Below, in pieces: positions 31,150 through 39,594 of a stretch of DNA of 64,000 bases. The stretch lies in NCBI GenBank assembly GCA_963742105.1, contig CAVUKN010000007.1, positions 1,178,001-1,242,000 on the forward strand. The letters run 5' to 3'. Position 1 is the first letter of the stretch, and the number at the start of each line of letters is the position of its first letter. The notes under the pieces are model-generated. The model searched no databases, had not been told where the DNA came from, and worked only from the letters and a program-made list of their open reading frames with translations. Both the position numbers and the translations under genes were made by a program. The DNA comes from Gp6-AA40 sp963742105 (GTDB lineage: Bacteria; Acidobacteriota; Vicinamibacteria; Vicinamibacterales; UBA2999).

Positions 31150-33018
31150 ATGACGACGCGCCGACTCAAGGCGATGCTCCTGGCGTTGGCCGCAGGCGTT
31201 GCTCTTGTCTATGCCCAGGCTGTGCCGGAGCCAGACGGATGGCAGACGTATGCCGGCGACGCGCAGGGACGGCGATTCTCCCCGCTCACGCAGATCAACA
31301 CGAAGAACGTCTCGACACTGAAGCTCGCGTGGCAGTACGGCGTCGCCGGCACGGCGGGATCCGGTGCGACCGTCGCCGGCGCCGGCCGGAGCCAGGCCAT
31401 CCCGATTCTCGTGCGCGGCGTGCTCTACACCTCCACCGCCCAGCGGACGATCGTGGCACTGGATCCGGCGACCGGCAAGGAAATCTGGAAGTACGAACTG
31501 GAGAAGGGCGGCGCGCCGAACCGCGGCGTGTCGTACTGGCCGGGCGACCGCGGGTTGGCGGCGCGCATCCTCGCGGGCACCACGGACGGACGGCTGATTG
31601 CCCTCGACGCCGCGACCGGAACGCTGGTCCCGACCTTCGGCGATCATGGCGCGATCGATCTTCGCGCGGGCGTGGCCGACAGGTACCCGAAAGCGCCGTA
31701 CATGATGGCGTCGCCGGGTCTGATCTACAGGAACCTGATCGTTACCGGCGCGCAGGGACAGGAAGATAACTCCGAAGGCCCGGCGATGGACGTCCGCGCC
31801 TGGGACATCCGCACCGGAACACTGGTCTGGACCTTCCACCCGATCCCGCATCCCGGTGAGCCGCGCGCCGACACCTGGCCGGCCGACTACTGGAAGACGG
31901 CAGGCACGCCCGCAAATTGGGGGTTCGGTTCGGTCGATGCCGAACGCGGACTCATCTTCCTGCCTATCGGTCAGCCGGCGGCGCAGTACTACGGCGGTCA
32001 TCGCCCGCAGACGAATCTGTATTCCTCGTCAGTCGTCGCCCTGGACGCCAATACCGGCAAAGTGCGCTGGTCATTCCAACTCACGCATCACGACGTCTGG
32101 GACTACGACAACGCGGCCACGCCTGCGCTGATCGACGTTGTCCGCAACGGCCGCCGCATTGCCGCCGTCGTCACGACCGCCAAGTCGGGCCTGATGTTCT
32201 TCCTCGAGCGCGAGACCGGCAAGCCGATCTACCCCGTGGAGGAGCGGCCGGTTCCGGCAAGCGACGTCCCGGGTGAGTCGACCTGGCCGACGCAGCCGTT
32301 TCCCGTGAAGCCCCCGCCGTTGTCGCGGCTCAGCATCGCGCCGGATGAGATCTTTACTGGCGAGCCAGTGCACGAGAAGTTCTGCCGCGATCTCGTCGAG
32401 AAGATCGGCGGTATCCATAACCGCGGGCCGTACACGCCATATAGCACCAACGAATTCCGCGTGATTTTCCCGGGACAACAGGGCGGTCCGAATTTCGGCG
32501 GCGTCGCCGTGGATCAAGCGCGGGGCTATGTCTTCGTCAACTCGCGCGATGTCGCGGGTATGGGCCGTCTCGACAAGTCGCCCGACGGTGACGCGGTCGC
32601 GTACCGGCGCACAAGTCCGCTCGGCCGCGGCTCGGTGAACGCACGCTTCTGGGATCCGGAGACCAGCTTGCCGTGCCAGCCGCCGCCCTGGGCGCACCTG
32701 ATGGCCATCAACGCGAACACCGGCGACATCGCCTGGAGAGTACCGCTCGGAACCAGCGACGAGCTCGAAGCGAAGGGCATGAAGAACACCGGCGCCTTCG
32801 GGCAGGGTGGACCGATCGCGACTGCCGGTGGCCTGGTGTTCATCGCCGGCACGATCGACAAACGGTTCCGTGCGTTCGACAGCAGCAATGGCCAGGTGCT
32901 GTGGGAAGGACGCCTCGAATCCGAAGGCCACACCACCCCGATGACCTACCTGGCGGCCAACGGGAAACAGTACGTCGTGGTGGTGACGACCGGCGTGAAC
33001 GCCTTCGCGCTGGAGTGA
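31150..33018 (+). CDS. PQQ-dependent dehydrogenase (soluble quinoprotein, glucose/alcohol type)
   Basis: A 622-residue eight-bladed propeller enzyme. A signal peptide (LALAAGVALVYAQA) directs it to the periplasm. The opening GWQTYAGDAQGRRFSPLTQI is the family start. Propeller blades include LDPATGKEIWKYELEKGG, WGFGSVDAERGLIFLPIG and LDANTGKVRWSFQLTHHDVW, with DYDNAATPALIDV. It resembles membrane-type glucose/quinate dehydrogenases without the membrane domain; no C-terminal cytochrome c is present. The substrate is unknown. The ATG at 31150 is chosen to give the signal peptide. The last 249 bases lie in the 2.56-kb repeat and are duplicated at 59237-59485. Confidence 0.9.
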   Translation: MTTRRLKAMLLALAAGVALVYAQAVPEPDGWQTYAGDAQGRRFSPLTQINTKNVSTLKLAWQYGVAGTAGSGATVAGAGRSQAIPILVRGVLYTSTAQRTIVALDPATGKEIWKYELEKGGAPNRGVSYWPGDRGLAARILAGTTDGRLIALDAATGTLVPTFGDHGAIDLRAGVADRYPKAPYMMASPGLIYRNLIVTGAQGQEDNSEGPAMDVRAWDIRTGTLVWTFHPIPHPGEPRADTWPADYWKTAGTPANWGFGSVDAERGLIFLPIGQPAAQYYGGHRPQTNLYSSSVVALDANTGKVRWSFQLTHHDVWDYDNAATPALIDVVRNGRRIAAVVTTAKSGLMFFLERETGKPIYPVEERPVPASDVPGESTWPTQPFPVKPPPLSRLSIAPDEIFTGEPVHEKFCRDLVEKIGGIHNRGPYTPYSTNEFRVIFPGQQGGPNFGGVAVDQARGYVFVNSRDVAGMGRLDKSPDGDAVAYRRTSPLGRGSVNARFWDPETSLPCQPPPWAHLMAINANTGDIAWRVPLGTSDELEAKGMKNTGAFGQGGPIATAGGLVFIAGTIDKRFRAFDSSNGQVLWEGRLESEGHTTPMTYLAANGKQYVVVVTTGVNAFALE

Positions 33019-33068
33019 GGCTGCGGCCAGGCCGCGGCAGGAGTCCAGCGAGTCGGGGCCGGCGAGCC

Positions 33069-33776
33069 CTATGGCATGACGGTCGGCAGCAGGCGGACAT
33101 GGCGCGACCCACTCGCGCTGCCAAGGCGCTCGACCACCGCTCCGAGTTGCGCCGGTGTCACCGGCGGCGCGGACGTGATCTCGTAGGCACGCACGAGCAC
33201 AGCCTGGTGCGGCAGCAGCATCAGGTAGGCATCGCACAGCCCCGCCAGGTCTTCGACCCGATGCGACGACAGCACGAGGGCCGCGCCGCGATCCCGTTTG
33301 CCTTCGAGTGTGGCCGTGAGCCACCGCGAGGCGTCAGCGTCAAGGCCCTCCCATGGTTCGTCGAGGATGACGAGATGCAGGGGATGACGGCCAAGCGCCG
33401 TCCGCAGCCCGACCAGTTGCCGTGTGCCCCGCGAGAGCGCCCGAAAGGGGCGCCGGTCCACGGTGATCACGTCACCGGCGCCGAGCGCGCCCCACCGTGA
33501 CGCCCGCGCAAAGCCGGGAAGCGTTGCCTCTCCAGCAAAGTAGGCCACCGCCGTGCGGCGGAGCGCATCGCGCGGGAGCAGGCCGTTGATTCTGACTTCT
33601 CCGGTGGTCGGCGTCAGACATCCGACCAGCGATCGCAGCAGCGTCGTCTTACCGGCCCCGTTGTTGCCGATCACGCCGAGACACTGGCCGGCGCCCACGT
33701 CGAACGACACGTTGGCCAGCACGAGCCTGCGCCCGTACCGGAGCGTGAGTTCACGGACGGACAGGGCCACCATCAT
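33069..33776 (-). CDS. ABC transporter ATP-binding protein (copy 1)
   Basis: A 235-residue ABC ATPase. Walker A is IGNNGAGKTTLLRSLVG, the Q-loop region is short, the signature reads LSRGTRQLVGLRTALG (a changed LSGGQ), Walker B is LHLVILDEPWEGLD, and the switch His is in LVLSSHRVEDL. It should power export by the adjacent six-helix permease. The start overlaps the permease stop by four bases (ATGATG, first Met used). Copy 2 at 59536-60243 encodes the same protein, differing at synonymous sites only. It ends 50 bp from the convergent dehydrogenase. Confidence 0.9.
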   Translation of the reverse strand: MMVALSVRELTLRYGRRLVLANVSFDVGAGQCLGVIGNNGAGKTTLLRSLVGCLTPTTGEVRINGLLPRDALRRTAVAYFAGEATLPGFARASRWGALGAGDVITVDRRPFRALSRGTRQLVGLRTALGRHPLHLVILDEPWEGLDADASRWLTATLEGKRDRGAALVLSSHRVEDLAGLCDAYLMLLPHQAVLVRAYEITSAPPVTPAQLGAVVERLGSASGSRHVRLLPTVMP

Positions 33777-34426
33777 TGCGCCGCCTCCAGCCGGATGTCC
33801 GCTCGATGCACCCACGTCAGCGCCAGGCTCATACTCGCGACCGAGAGCCCGAGTGCTGCGGCGATGGCACCGAGGCGGCCATTCAGGCGAGCGCCAAGCA
33901 AGGCCACGGGAAAGAGCACCTCGTGCACACTGTCCGGCCAGATGACCCCTCCCGATTCCGCCATACACACCAGCAGGAGCCACCCGATGGCGCCGGCAAA
34001 CCGCGGCAGGGCGACGTTGGCGGCCCACGGGATCGTGGATACCATCAGAAACGCGACCACGGTGCCGGGTTGAAGGAACGGATTGGCGCCGCCATGTCCG
34101 GCCACGTGCACCGCCGACAGAACGACCCAGCAGCACGCGCCAGGGAAAATGGCGAGCACCCACTGCACAATGGCAATTCGCATCCGTGGTTGACCGCGGA
34201 CGACGAGCAGATCGAAATACCCGCGACGCGCCAGGACGGCAAAACCGGTGGATGCCGCGAACGCCTGCAGGGCGAGGATCGGCATCGCCGCCGCCGCGTT
34301 CGCGGCATCTGCAACCGTGATGACCACGCCGCCGGTGACCGTCAGCACGGCGAACGAGATCATCATCAATCGCGATACCGGCGGGACCACATGGAAGTAG
34401 CGAATCAGGTAGAGCAGATCACGCAT
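33773..34426 (-). CDS. Six-helix membrane protein, probable ABC permease (copy 1)
   Basis: A 217-residue protein with about six hydrophobic helices (starting near residues 22, 48, 92, 123, 142, 190) and no periplasmic domain. Next to a single ABC ATPase this implies an ABC-2-type or small exporter subunit. The start at 34426 overlaps the regulator stop by eight bases; the longer frame to 34675 reads through the regulator and is discarded. Copy 2 at 60240-60893 encodes the same protein. The transported substrate is unknown. Confidence 0.75.
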   Translation of the reverse strand: MRDLLYLIRYFHVVPPVSRLMMISFAVLTVTGGVVITVADAANAAAAMPILALQAFAASTGFAVLARRGYFDLLVVRGQPRMRIAIVQWVLAIFPGACCWVVLSAVHVAGHGGANPFLQPGTVVAFLMVSTIPWAANVALPRFAGAIGWLLLVCMAESGGVIWPDSVHEVLFPVALLGARLNGRLGAIAAALGLSVASMSLALTWVHRADIRLEAAQ

Positions 34427-35327
34427 CGACGGCCTCCTCCAGGACCGGTTCCTGACTGGCGGACTTGACCCACGCCGGCAGCTGCTTGTCGGACCCGGTC
34501 GTCGTCGCCTCGGCGTAGCGCAGATACGCCTGCAGCGTGTGATAGCTGATATCCAGTAACCGGCAGGCTCGCCGCTTGTTCCGTCCGCACCGCTCGAACA
34601 CCAGCCTGGCGTACCGGCTTCCCCACGCGCGCATCGAGTGCCCCGCCATGATCGAGTGCCCGAGAACCTCGCCATATTCGCCGCGAACCCGCGGCGGCAG
34701 GTCGTCGAGCTGAATCGAATCGGACTCGGTGAGCGCCACCGAACTCTCGATCAACCGCTCCAGTTCGCGGACATTGCCTGGCCAGTCGTATGCGCGCAAC
34801 GCCTCGAGCGCCGGTGCTGATATCGTCAGGTCGCGCGTATGCCGGTGGCGGCTCAGGAAGTACTGGGCGAGCTCGGGGATGTCTTCGCGCCGCTCACGAA
34901 GCGGTGGGACGTGAATTTCGACTCCACCGAGCCGGTAATACAGGTCGGCGCGAAACAGGCCCTGGGTCACGAGATCCGCCAGCGGCCGGTTGGTCGCGAC
35001 GATGATCCGGGTGTCGACGCGTCGAACGCCATTGCCGCCGACGCGCTCAACGGCGACCTCCTGGATGGCCCGGAGCAATTTGGCCTGAGCCGAAAGGGAG
35101 AGGTCCGACACTTCGTCGAGGAACAGCGTTCCGGCGTCGGCGGATTCGAACTTCCCACGCCGTCCCTTCACGCCGGTCGCCGTCCGATCTTCGATGCCGA
35201 ACAGTTCGGCCTCGAGCAGCGTCTCGACGACAGCCGCGCAGTTGACCGCGACGAATGGCCCTGTGGCCCGGGCACTCAGATCGTGCAGCTGACGCGCCAC
35301 GAGTTCCTTGCCAGTGCCGCTCTCGCC
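34419..35327 (-). pseudogene. AAA+ (NtrC-class) regulator, truncated copy 1
   Basis: This is the C-terminal two-thirds of the protein encoded intact at 60886-62289. It keeps the P-loop (GESGTGKELVARQLHDL), FLDEVSDLSLSAQAKLLRAI, the arginine-finger region and the C-terminal Fis-type helix-turn-helix (CGRNKRRACRLLDISYHTLQ). The whole N-terminal GAF-like sensing part is missing: homology stops at 35327, and upstream the frame meets a TGA within about 20 bases. No start codon with a ribosome site is present near the break. It may be silent, or give an unsensed DNA-binding fragment. Confidence 0.85.
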
Positions 35328-35750
35328 AGGAAGCGATCGGAAGCAGGAAATTCACGACAGATTTGCCAGCGACGGCTGCGGTGGGCCGCGGCGCGCGGAG
35401 AAAGGCTACATTCAGTAAGCGGCAGAAGGGCTGCGACGATTGTTACGCGCGACCTATGCGGTTAACAGTAAGCCGCTAAAAGAGCATGCCAGAGAATTCG
35501 ACGGCGGGATGTAGCAGATGAGGCATAGGTTCGCGGACCGCGGGTTCTTTTCAGCCATGCTGGCGCCTCAACTACTTGCCGCTGCCGCCTCGCTGCGAAG
35601 AAATCTCCAGGCGTGACCAAACGTACGCATGGGCCGCCATCATGAATCCACTTGTGATCAGAATGGGCGATGCTTCCGCCGCAACAGACACCATTACAAA
35701 GCAAAGTTGCAAGTAGCCCTGATCGCATCTACCGATACACAACTTGACGC
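35328..35750. other. Non-coding junction region of the accessory segment
   Basis: No convincing gene is seen. Just inside the repeat border is unrelated AT-richer DNA. It contains one copy of the dispersed AGGCGTGATCA-type motif (CAGGCGTGACCA, 35608-35619), and small open frames on the minus strand that start VTPGDF at that motif. Confidence 0.5.
35608..35619. repeat. Dispersed motif CAGGCGTGATCA, variant copy
   Basis: CAGGCGTGACCA, preceded by GAAATCTC. Related copies lie at 39091, 53296 and 53645, all in non-coding parts of the accessory segment. Confidence 0.45.
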
Positions 35751-36347
35751 TTACTGTGATGCTGCGGGCGGTGCGGCGCTGCCACCACGGACGCACCAGG
35801 CGCCTGCGACCTGGTCGGGCTTGTGGAAACCGCCGAGACCGGTGAAGACTGAAATTCCTGGCGGCGGGACCACGCCGAAGCTCTGGATATATGTGAGAAA
35901 AGTGTCGGCCGAACTCAGGAGGACGCGCTGTTGCACAGACTCCGTCCAGAACGCGGTCAAGTTATATAGCGTGAACGGGTGTCCGGGAGGCACGTCAAAC
36001 GCACCGTTCGGCTGATATTCACCAAGGCTCGACAGCTCTACAAGCGACGGTAATCGCCATCCCCGACGGTTTCCAGTCGCGACCAGATCGCAATATGCAC
36101 TTGCGGCGTACCAGTTCGAGATGTTGTTGTTCGGCTGTCGTTGCCACACGAGTCCCGTTTCACGGTCCAGAACTGCCTCCGAATCCCAGTTCGCCAACAC
36201 CACGAATCGCGTCGTTGCCGGCAGTTTCTGATCCCAAGAGGGCAAGGCGTAGTAGGGACCGACGGCCACTGTCTGCGCACGCGCTAATGTGGCCGAAAAG
36301 ATGATGATGGCCACGCCGAGGCCGCACACGTAAGAAAACCGTCGCAT
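35751..36347 (-). CDS. Secreted DUF1566 (Lcl C-terminal-like) protein 1
   Basis: A 198-residue protein with a clear signal peptide (GLGVAIIIFSATLARA, then QT) and the DUF1566 hallmark VLDRETGLVWQRQPN, with GWRLPSLVELSSLGEY after it and a TAFWTESVQ block. DUF1566 domains occur in extracellular and phage-tail-like proteins and are thought to bind ligands through a C-type-lectin-like fold. A second, frameshifted member lies 222 bp upstream at 36569-37172. The tail WCVRGGSAAPPAAS is the expected C-terminus. Confidence 0.75.
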   Translation of the reverse strand: MRRFSYVCGLGVAIIIFSATLARAQTVAVGPYYALPSWDQKLPATTRFVVLANWDSEAVLDRETGLVWQRQPNNNISNWYAASAYCDLVATGNRRGWRLPSLVELSSLGEYQPNGAFDVPPGHPFTLYNLTAFWTESVQQRVLLSSADTFLTYIQSFGVVPPPGISVFTGLGGFHKPDQVAGAWCVRGGSAAPPAASQ

Positions 36348-36410
36348 GGAGAGCTCCCTTCGGAAGGCCGATCAGCGAAGGGCGATCGGCCAGGTAGACG
36401 GACAAGATGT

Positions 36411-36584
36411 TCAGTTACGGTCGGTGATGGCGAACAAGCTCGATAGCACGGCAAACGTGGTCGCTGTGATGGGAATCCGACTGCCGACTGTAATAGTTGA
36501 TGCGGCGACGCCAGTAGCTTCGACACCCAGGATTGCAGCAGACATCGCGACGTACACGAACGAGCGACTCAACAATTGAGACAT
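36411..36584 (-). pseudogene. N-terminal remnant of a PEP-CTERM-type protein
   Basis: The remnant has a signal peptide (FVYVAMSAAILGVEATGVAA) followed by STITVGSRIPITATTFAV, which aligns with SSISLGSQIGIDATTFAI of the intact PEP-CTERM protein at 37257-37853. After that point the frame hits a stop, so only about 57 residues remain. It lies between the two DUF1566 genes and probably reflects an old tandem duplication of a DUF1566 plus PEP-CTERM pair. Confidence 0.65.
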
Positions 36585-37172
36585 CGAGCGGCCTCCTGAG
36601 CGCATTCCGGACGGGTTGCCGTGGTCAGGTGGGCTACGGGTTTATTGGACGGCGATTGGACCGCCGCCGCGAACACACCAGAATTTGTGTGAGTCGCTCT
36701 TCGGGCTATCGCCCGGCCAGACCCGGCTTCGAGGCTGACGAACCAACCATCGGACTCATAGCCAGAGACGCTTGTACCAGTCCAATAGCTCGCGAAGCCC
36801 TGTACGCCGAGAAACGGGTGCCCTGCGGGCAGCGCGACGTTAGCGGTGGGCGCTGTCTCGTCGATCAGAGCTTGCAATTCACGAATTGATGGGAGGCGCC
36901 ATCCCGCACGACCGCTGGTCGGTGCTTCGCTACAGAGCTGCACTGCCGCGATATATGGGACAGTGGTTGCCGCGACGGTTCGTTGCCACACCAGCCCTGT
37001 TTCTCGATCAAGTACTGCCTCGTTGCTCATGTTCGACAACACCACGAATCTTGGGCAGTTCCCCGGCACGCCGGTGATCGTCTGGTCCACAACGGTGCAG
37101 CGTAGTACGAGTGGTTTGGGCTTGCGCCGAGGTCGGGACGACCACGAGAACGCCGACTGCAAGCATGCGCAT
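36569..37172 (-). pseudogene. Secreted DUF1566 protein 2, signal peptide out of frame
   Basis: The DUF1566 body is intact: RFVVLSNMSNEAVLDRETGL, then GWRLPSIRELQALIDETAP and FASYWTGTSVSG, 33 residues after the usual signal peptide position. The signal peptide itself, MRMLAVGVLVVVPTSAQAQ, starts at 37172 in another frame. One indel near 37105-37125 joins them. As written, the body has an ATG further out that gives an unlikely leader with no signal. It may be a sequencing indel, or a recent knock-out of one of two paralogues. The coding end overlaps the PEP-CTERM remnant by about 16 bases. Confidence 0.7.
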
Positions 37173-37256
37173 ACAGATCATCACGGTCGCATGGCGACTC
37201 CTTGTCGAAAGGGAACGCTGTTCTGGGTAATGTCACGACGCCCCGGACAGCGCGAC

Positions 37257-37853
37257 TTAGATGAACGTGCGCCGTATGGCGCGGCGGACGGACGGCAGCA
37301 GCAGCCCCGTGGCCAACAAGGTTAGCGTGGCAGGTTCGGGAACTGGGGTGACGGAGTTGGCGGAGCCGGTAACGACAATTGGCGAATTGCCGTTCCCGAG
37401 CTGGGTGAACTCGACGAACGCAATGGTCCCCGTCCCGGACGGCGCTGGCGACCCGCCTCCATAGGCACCGTTGACGCCGAACAGTAAGCCGGTCTGGGCG
37501 AACGTGATGGGATCGAGGTTGACGAACCCCGGATCGAGAAGGTTGAAGGGTGCGCCTGCTGCGAAGAAATCGCCTTCGGTGACGGGTCCGATCAGCAATG
37601 AGCAGTAGATGTCCCCGCCAAAGGGGTCACACGCGGTATTGACCTGCACGTCGGTCGGGTCATAGGTGAGATCGAATGTCCAACTCGAAACCTGCACAGC
37701 GTCGCTGATCTCGATCGGGATGGCGAACGTTGTGGCGTCAATCCCAATTTGGCTGCCAAGCGAAATGCTGGATGCCGCAGCGAGGTTCGTGGTGCCGAGG
37801 ACCATCGCCACGATCGTTACACCGAGCCAAAGGCGGGAATCGAATGCGCGCAT
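37257..37853 (-). CDS. PEP-CTERM sorted extracellular protein (cohesin-like body)
   Basis: A 198-residue exported protein. The signal peptide (LGVTIVAMVLGTTNLAAA) is followed by a beta-sandwich with VSSWTFDLTYDPTDVQV, as in type I cohesin-like domains. The C-terminus is a PEP-CTERM tripartite signal: TPVPEPATLTLLATGLLLPS, then a basic end (VRRAIRR). Such proteins are cleaved and sorted by exosortase, usually in exopolysaccharide-producing bacteria. No exosortase is in the window. The ATG at 37853 has GGAGG at good spacing. Confidence 0.85.
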   Translation of the reverse strand: MRAFDSRLWLGVTIVAMVLGTTNLAAASSISLGSQIGIDATTFAIPIEISDAVQVSSWTFDLTYDPTDVQVNTACDPFGGDIYCSLLIGPVTEGDFFAAGAPFNLLDPGFVNLDPITFAQTGLLFGVNGAYGGGSPAPSGTGTIAFVEFTQLGNGNSPIVVTGSANSVTPVPEPATLTLLATGLLLPSVRRAIRRTFI

Positions 37854-37873
37854 ACATGGTCCTCCGTCCCAAA

Positions 37874-38392
37874 CTACTGAATCTGCTGCTTGCGTTTGCG
37901 ACACAGTACGGCGACCCCGGCGATGCCGCTACCGAGCAGGGCCAATGACGCGGGTTTGGGCACGGGTGTCGGGCTCAACGGTGCCACAGGACCGCTGATC
38001 GGGGACAGTTGAACTGCCACCCGTGACAGGACGAATGCCACTGGATCGACTGTTATCGAACCAGCGGTGACCGCGATCTGTAGTGAGAAAATCCCATCAG
38101 TAAGTTCGGGATTATTCGTGGCCACGGTGTCGAAATTCAGCGTTCCGGAAACCTTGCTGCCGGTAGCATCGAGCCCGCTGAGCAACGCTGTGGAGAAAGT
38201 GTCACCGCCGCCGACGCTTCCAGGTTGGACCAATATCCCAATCGCTGGATAGGGGGTTGGGCTCACACCCCGAGTGGCAAAGTTCCAGTTGAATATCGAA
38301 ACGTCGCCGACGTTCAAGGTAATCGGCGACGCGTTAGCGACGTTCGGCCATAGACCACCAGCCAGGATCGCTATCCGCAACACTCTACGCAT
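37874..38392 (-). CDS. PEP-CTERM-like sorted protein with variant motif
   Basis: A 172-residue exported protein. The signal peptide (LRIAILAGGLWPNVANA) precedes a beta-rich body with repeated Val/Ser strands. The C-terminal sorting signal is TPVPKPASLALLGSGIAGVA followed by a basic tail (CRKRKQ). The usual VPEP is here VPKP, with Lys replacing the Glu. It lies 21 bases upstream of the first PEP-CTERM gene, so they share an operon. Confidence 0.75.
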   Translation of the reverse strand: MRRVLRIAILAGGLWPNVANASPITLNVGDVSIFNWNFATRGVSPTPYPAIGILVQPGSVGGGDTFSTALLSGLDATGSKVSGTLNFDTVATNNPELTDGIFSLQIAVTAGSITVDPVAFVLSRVAVQLSPISGPVAPLSPTPVPKPASLALLGSGIAGVAVLCRKRKQQIQ

Positions 38393-39594
38393 CGTCCGTC
38401 CTTGAAGCTATTCCGCCCACGCGCAGACTTTCGTCGTCGCACGCACTGCTGAGCCGCTAACTAAGCGCGGAAAGTTCTAGAGAATCGCGAGTGCGATCAG
38501 CACCCGCGTGCAGCAGCATGCAATCGATGCACCCCGACAATGGCCGGGCGTCGGAGTGCGAGAGAGGAGAGAAAGCAGAGACAGCAGAAACTGCAACTAA
38601 AGGTGTAGCCGTCTTCGACTACTGCACGCGGCCGTCGATGCCCTGGAGTTGCCAGAGCGACGCTCGCTGAGCACTCGAAACCGTCGCAGAAGCTGACTGG
38701 GCCACACTCCCCCGGCCGGACCTACGAATCGTCAGCGACGAGTTGTGGCAACGTGTCGATGCCGCGTTCCGAGTCGATGCCCTCGAAGTAGCCAATCAGC
38801 AGCAACCTTGAGGCGCGCGTGCCAGCGCGATTCTGACCGTCTTCATGTGTCCGGCACTGCGGCGGGCGTCTCCCTCCGCGGGGTCGACGTTCGCATGTCG
38901 ATACGTCCGAGCGCCAGAGACTATTCATCCTCGACCATCAGCAGGAACAGCTTGGCGATGCCCGCGAGCGGGACGATGCGTTGATTTCCGACCGGGAAAT
39001 CAAAGCGCGACGGAATCAAAGCGCCTGTCGTGCTCGCAAGGTGTTGATCACGAACCACTTCTACGACTCGCCCGCCGCCGCAACAACTCTCAGGCGTGAT
39101 CAAATGTGATCAACACGTCGGCCCGTACCTGATCCAACGAGCGTGACCGATTGAAACCTTCCGAAGCGAAGAATGGCGTCCTCGTCTCTAGCGATGGCGG
39201 CTCGCGTCGTCTATCGGCACCCGTGCGAGGCGACAACACCACGAGCGCCGGAGATGGATGGGCGTTCAAGGCGGCAACGGGATGGGTGGTTCGCGAAGGA
39301 GCACGGCGGGGCGACTTCGAAGTCGTTCGGCAGCAGCCGTGATGCGTGTCCACGACATAGGCGGGTGAACCGTACCTACAACTACCGCGTTTTATCCGCG
39401 CGCCCACCCGCGATCCCACCGAATGGGATCGTTCAAAACCGAGGCAGTGGTGCGCAGCGTGATTGCTCACTACCGGTCGACCTTTCGTTCGATTCGTCGG
39501 TTCGCTGCAAGATACTCGTCGCGGGATAGGATCAGGGAAAGGCTTTCACCACAGGCTGCTAGCCTAGGATTGCGACTCGTTCCAAAAGCCCGCG
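38393..39594. other. Long non-coding or decayed stretch upstream of the kinase gene
   Basis: About 1.2 kb with no gene that can be supported. Short open frames on both strands have no recognised pattern. A copy of the dispersed CAGGCGTGATCA motif lies at 39091-39102. The kinase promoter should be near the right end. Confidence 0.5.
39091..39102. repeat. Dispersed motif CAGGCGTGATCA
   Basis: CAGGCGTGATCA followed after five bases by a second GATCA. The same arrangement occurs at 53645-53668. Confidence 0.5.

Larger units (their letters stand above)
32770..35327. repeat. 2,558-bp direct repeat, left copy
   Basis: The segment matches 59237-61794 base for base with a fixed offset of 26,467 and no gaps. 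Five substitutions are visible by eye, at about 32820, 33017, 33054, 33347 and 33362, all in the first 600 bp. It covers the end of the PQQ dehydrogenase, the whole ABC ATPase and permease, and the regulator up to its Walker A motif. Homology stops abruptly at 35327, just before the GESGTGKE codons end. Outside these limits the two flanks are unrelated. Confidence 0.97.

Noticed and set aside
32770..35327. Ordinary tandem gene duplication of the ABC cassette
   Set aside because: The copies are 26.5 kb apart and each lacks the opposite end of the original locus, which simple tandem or dispersed duplication of whole genes would not give.
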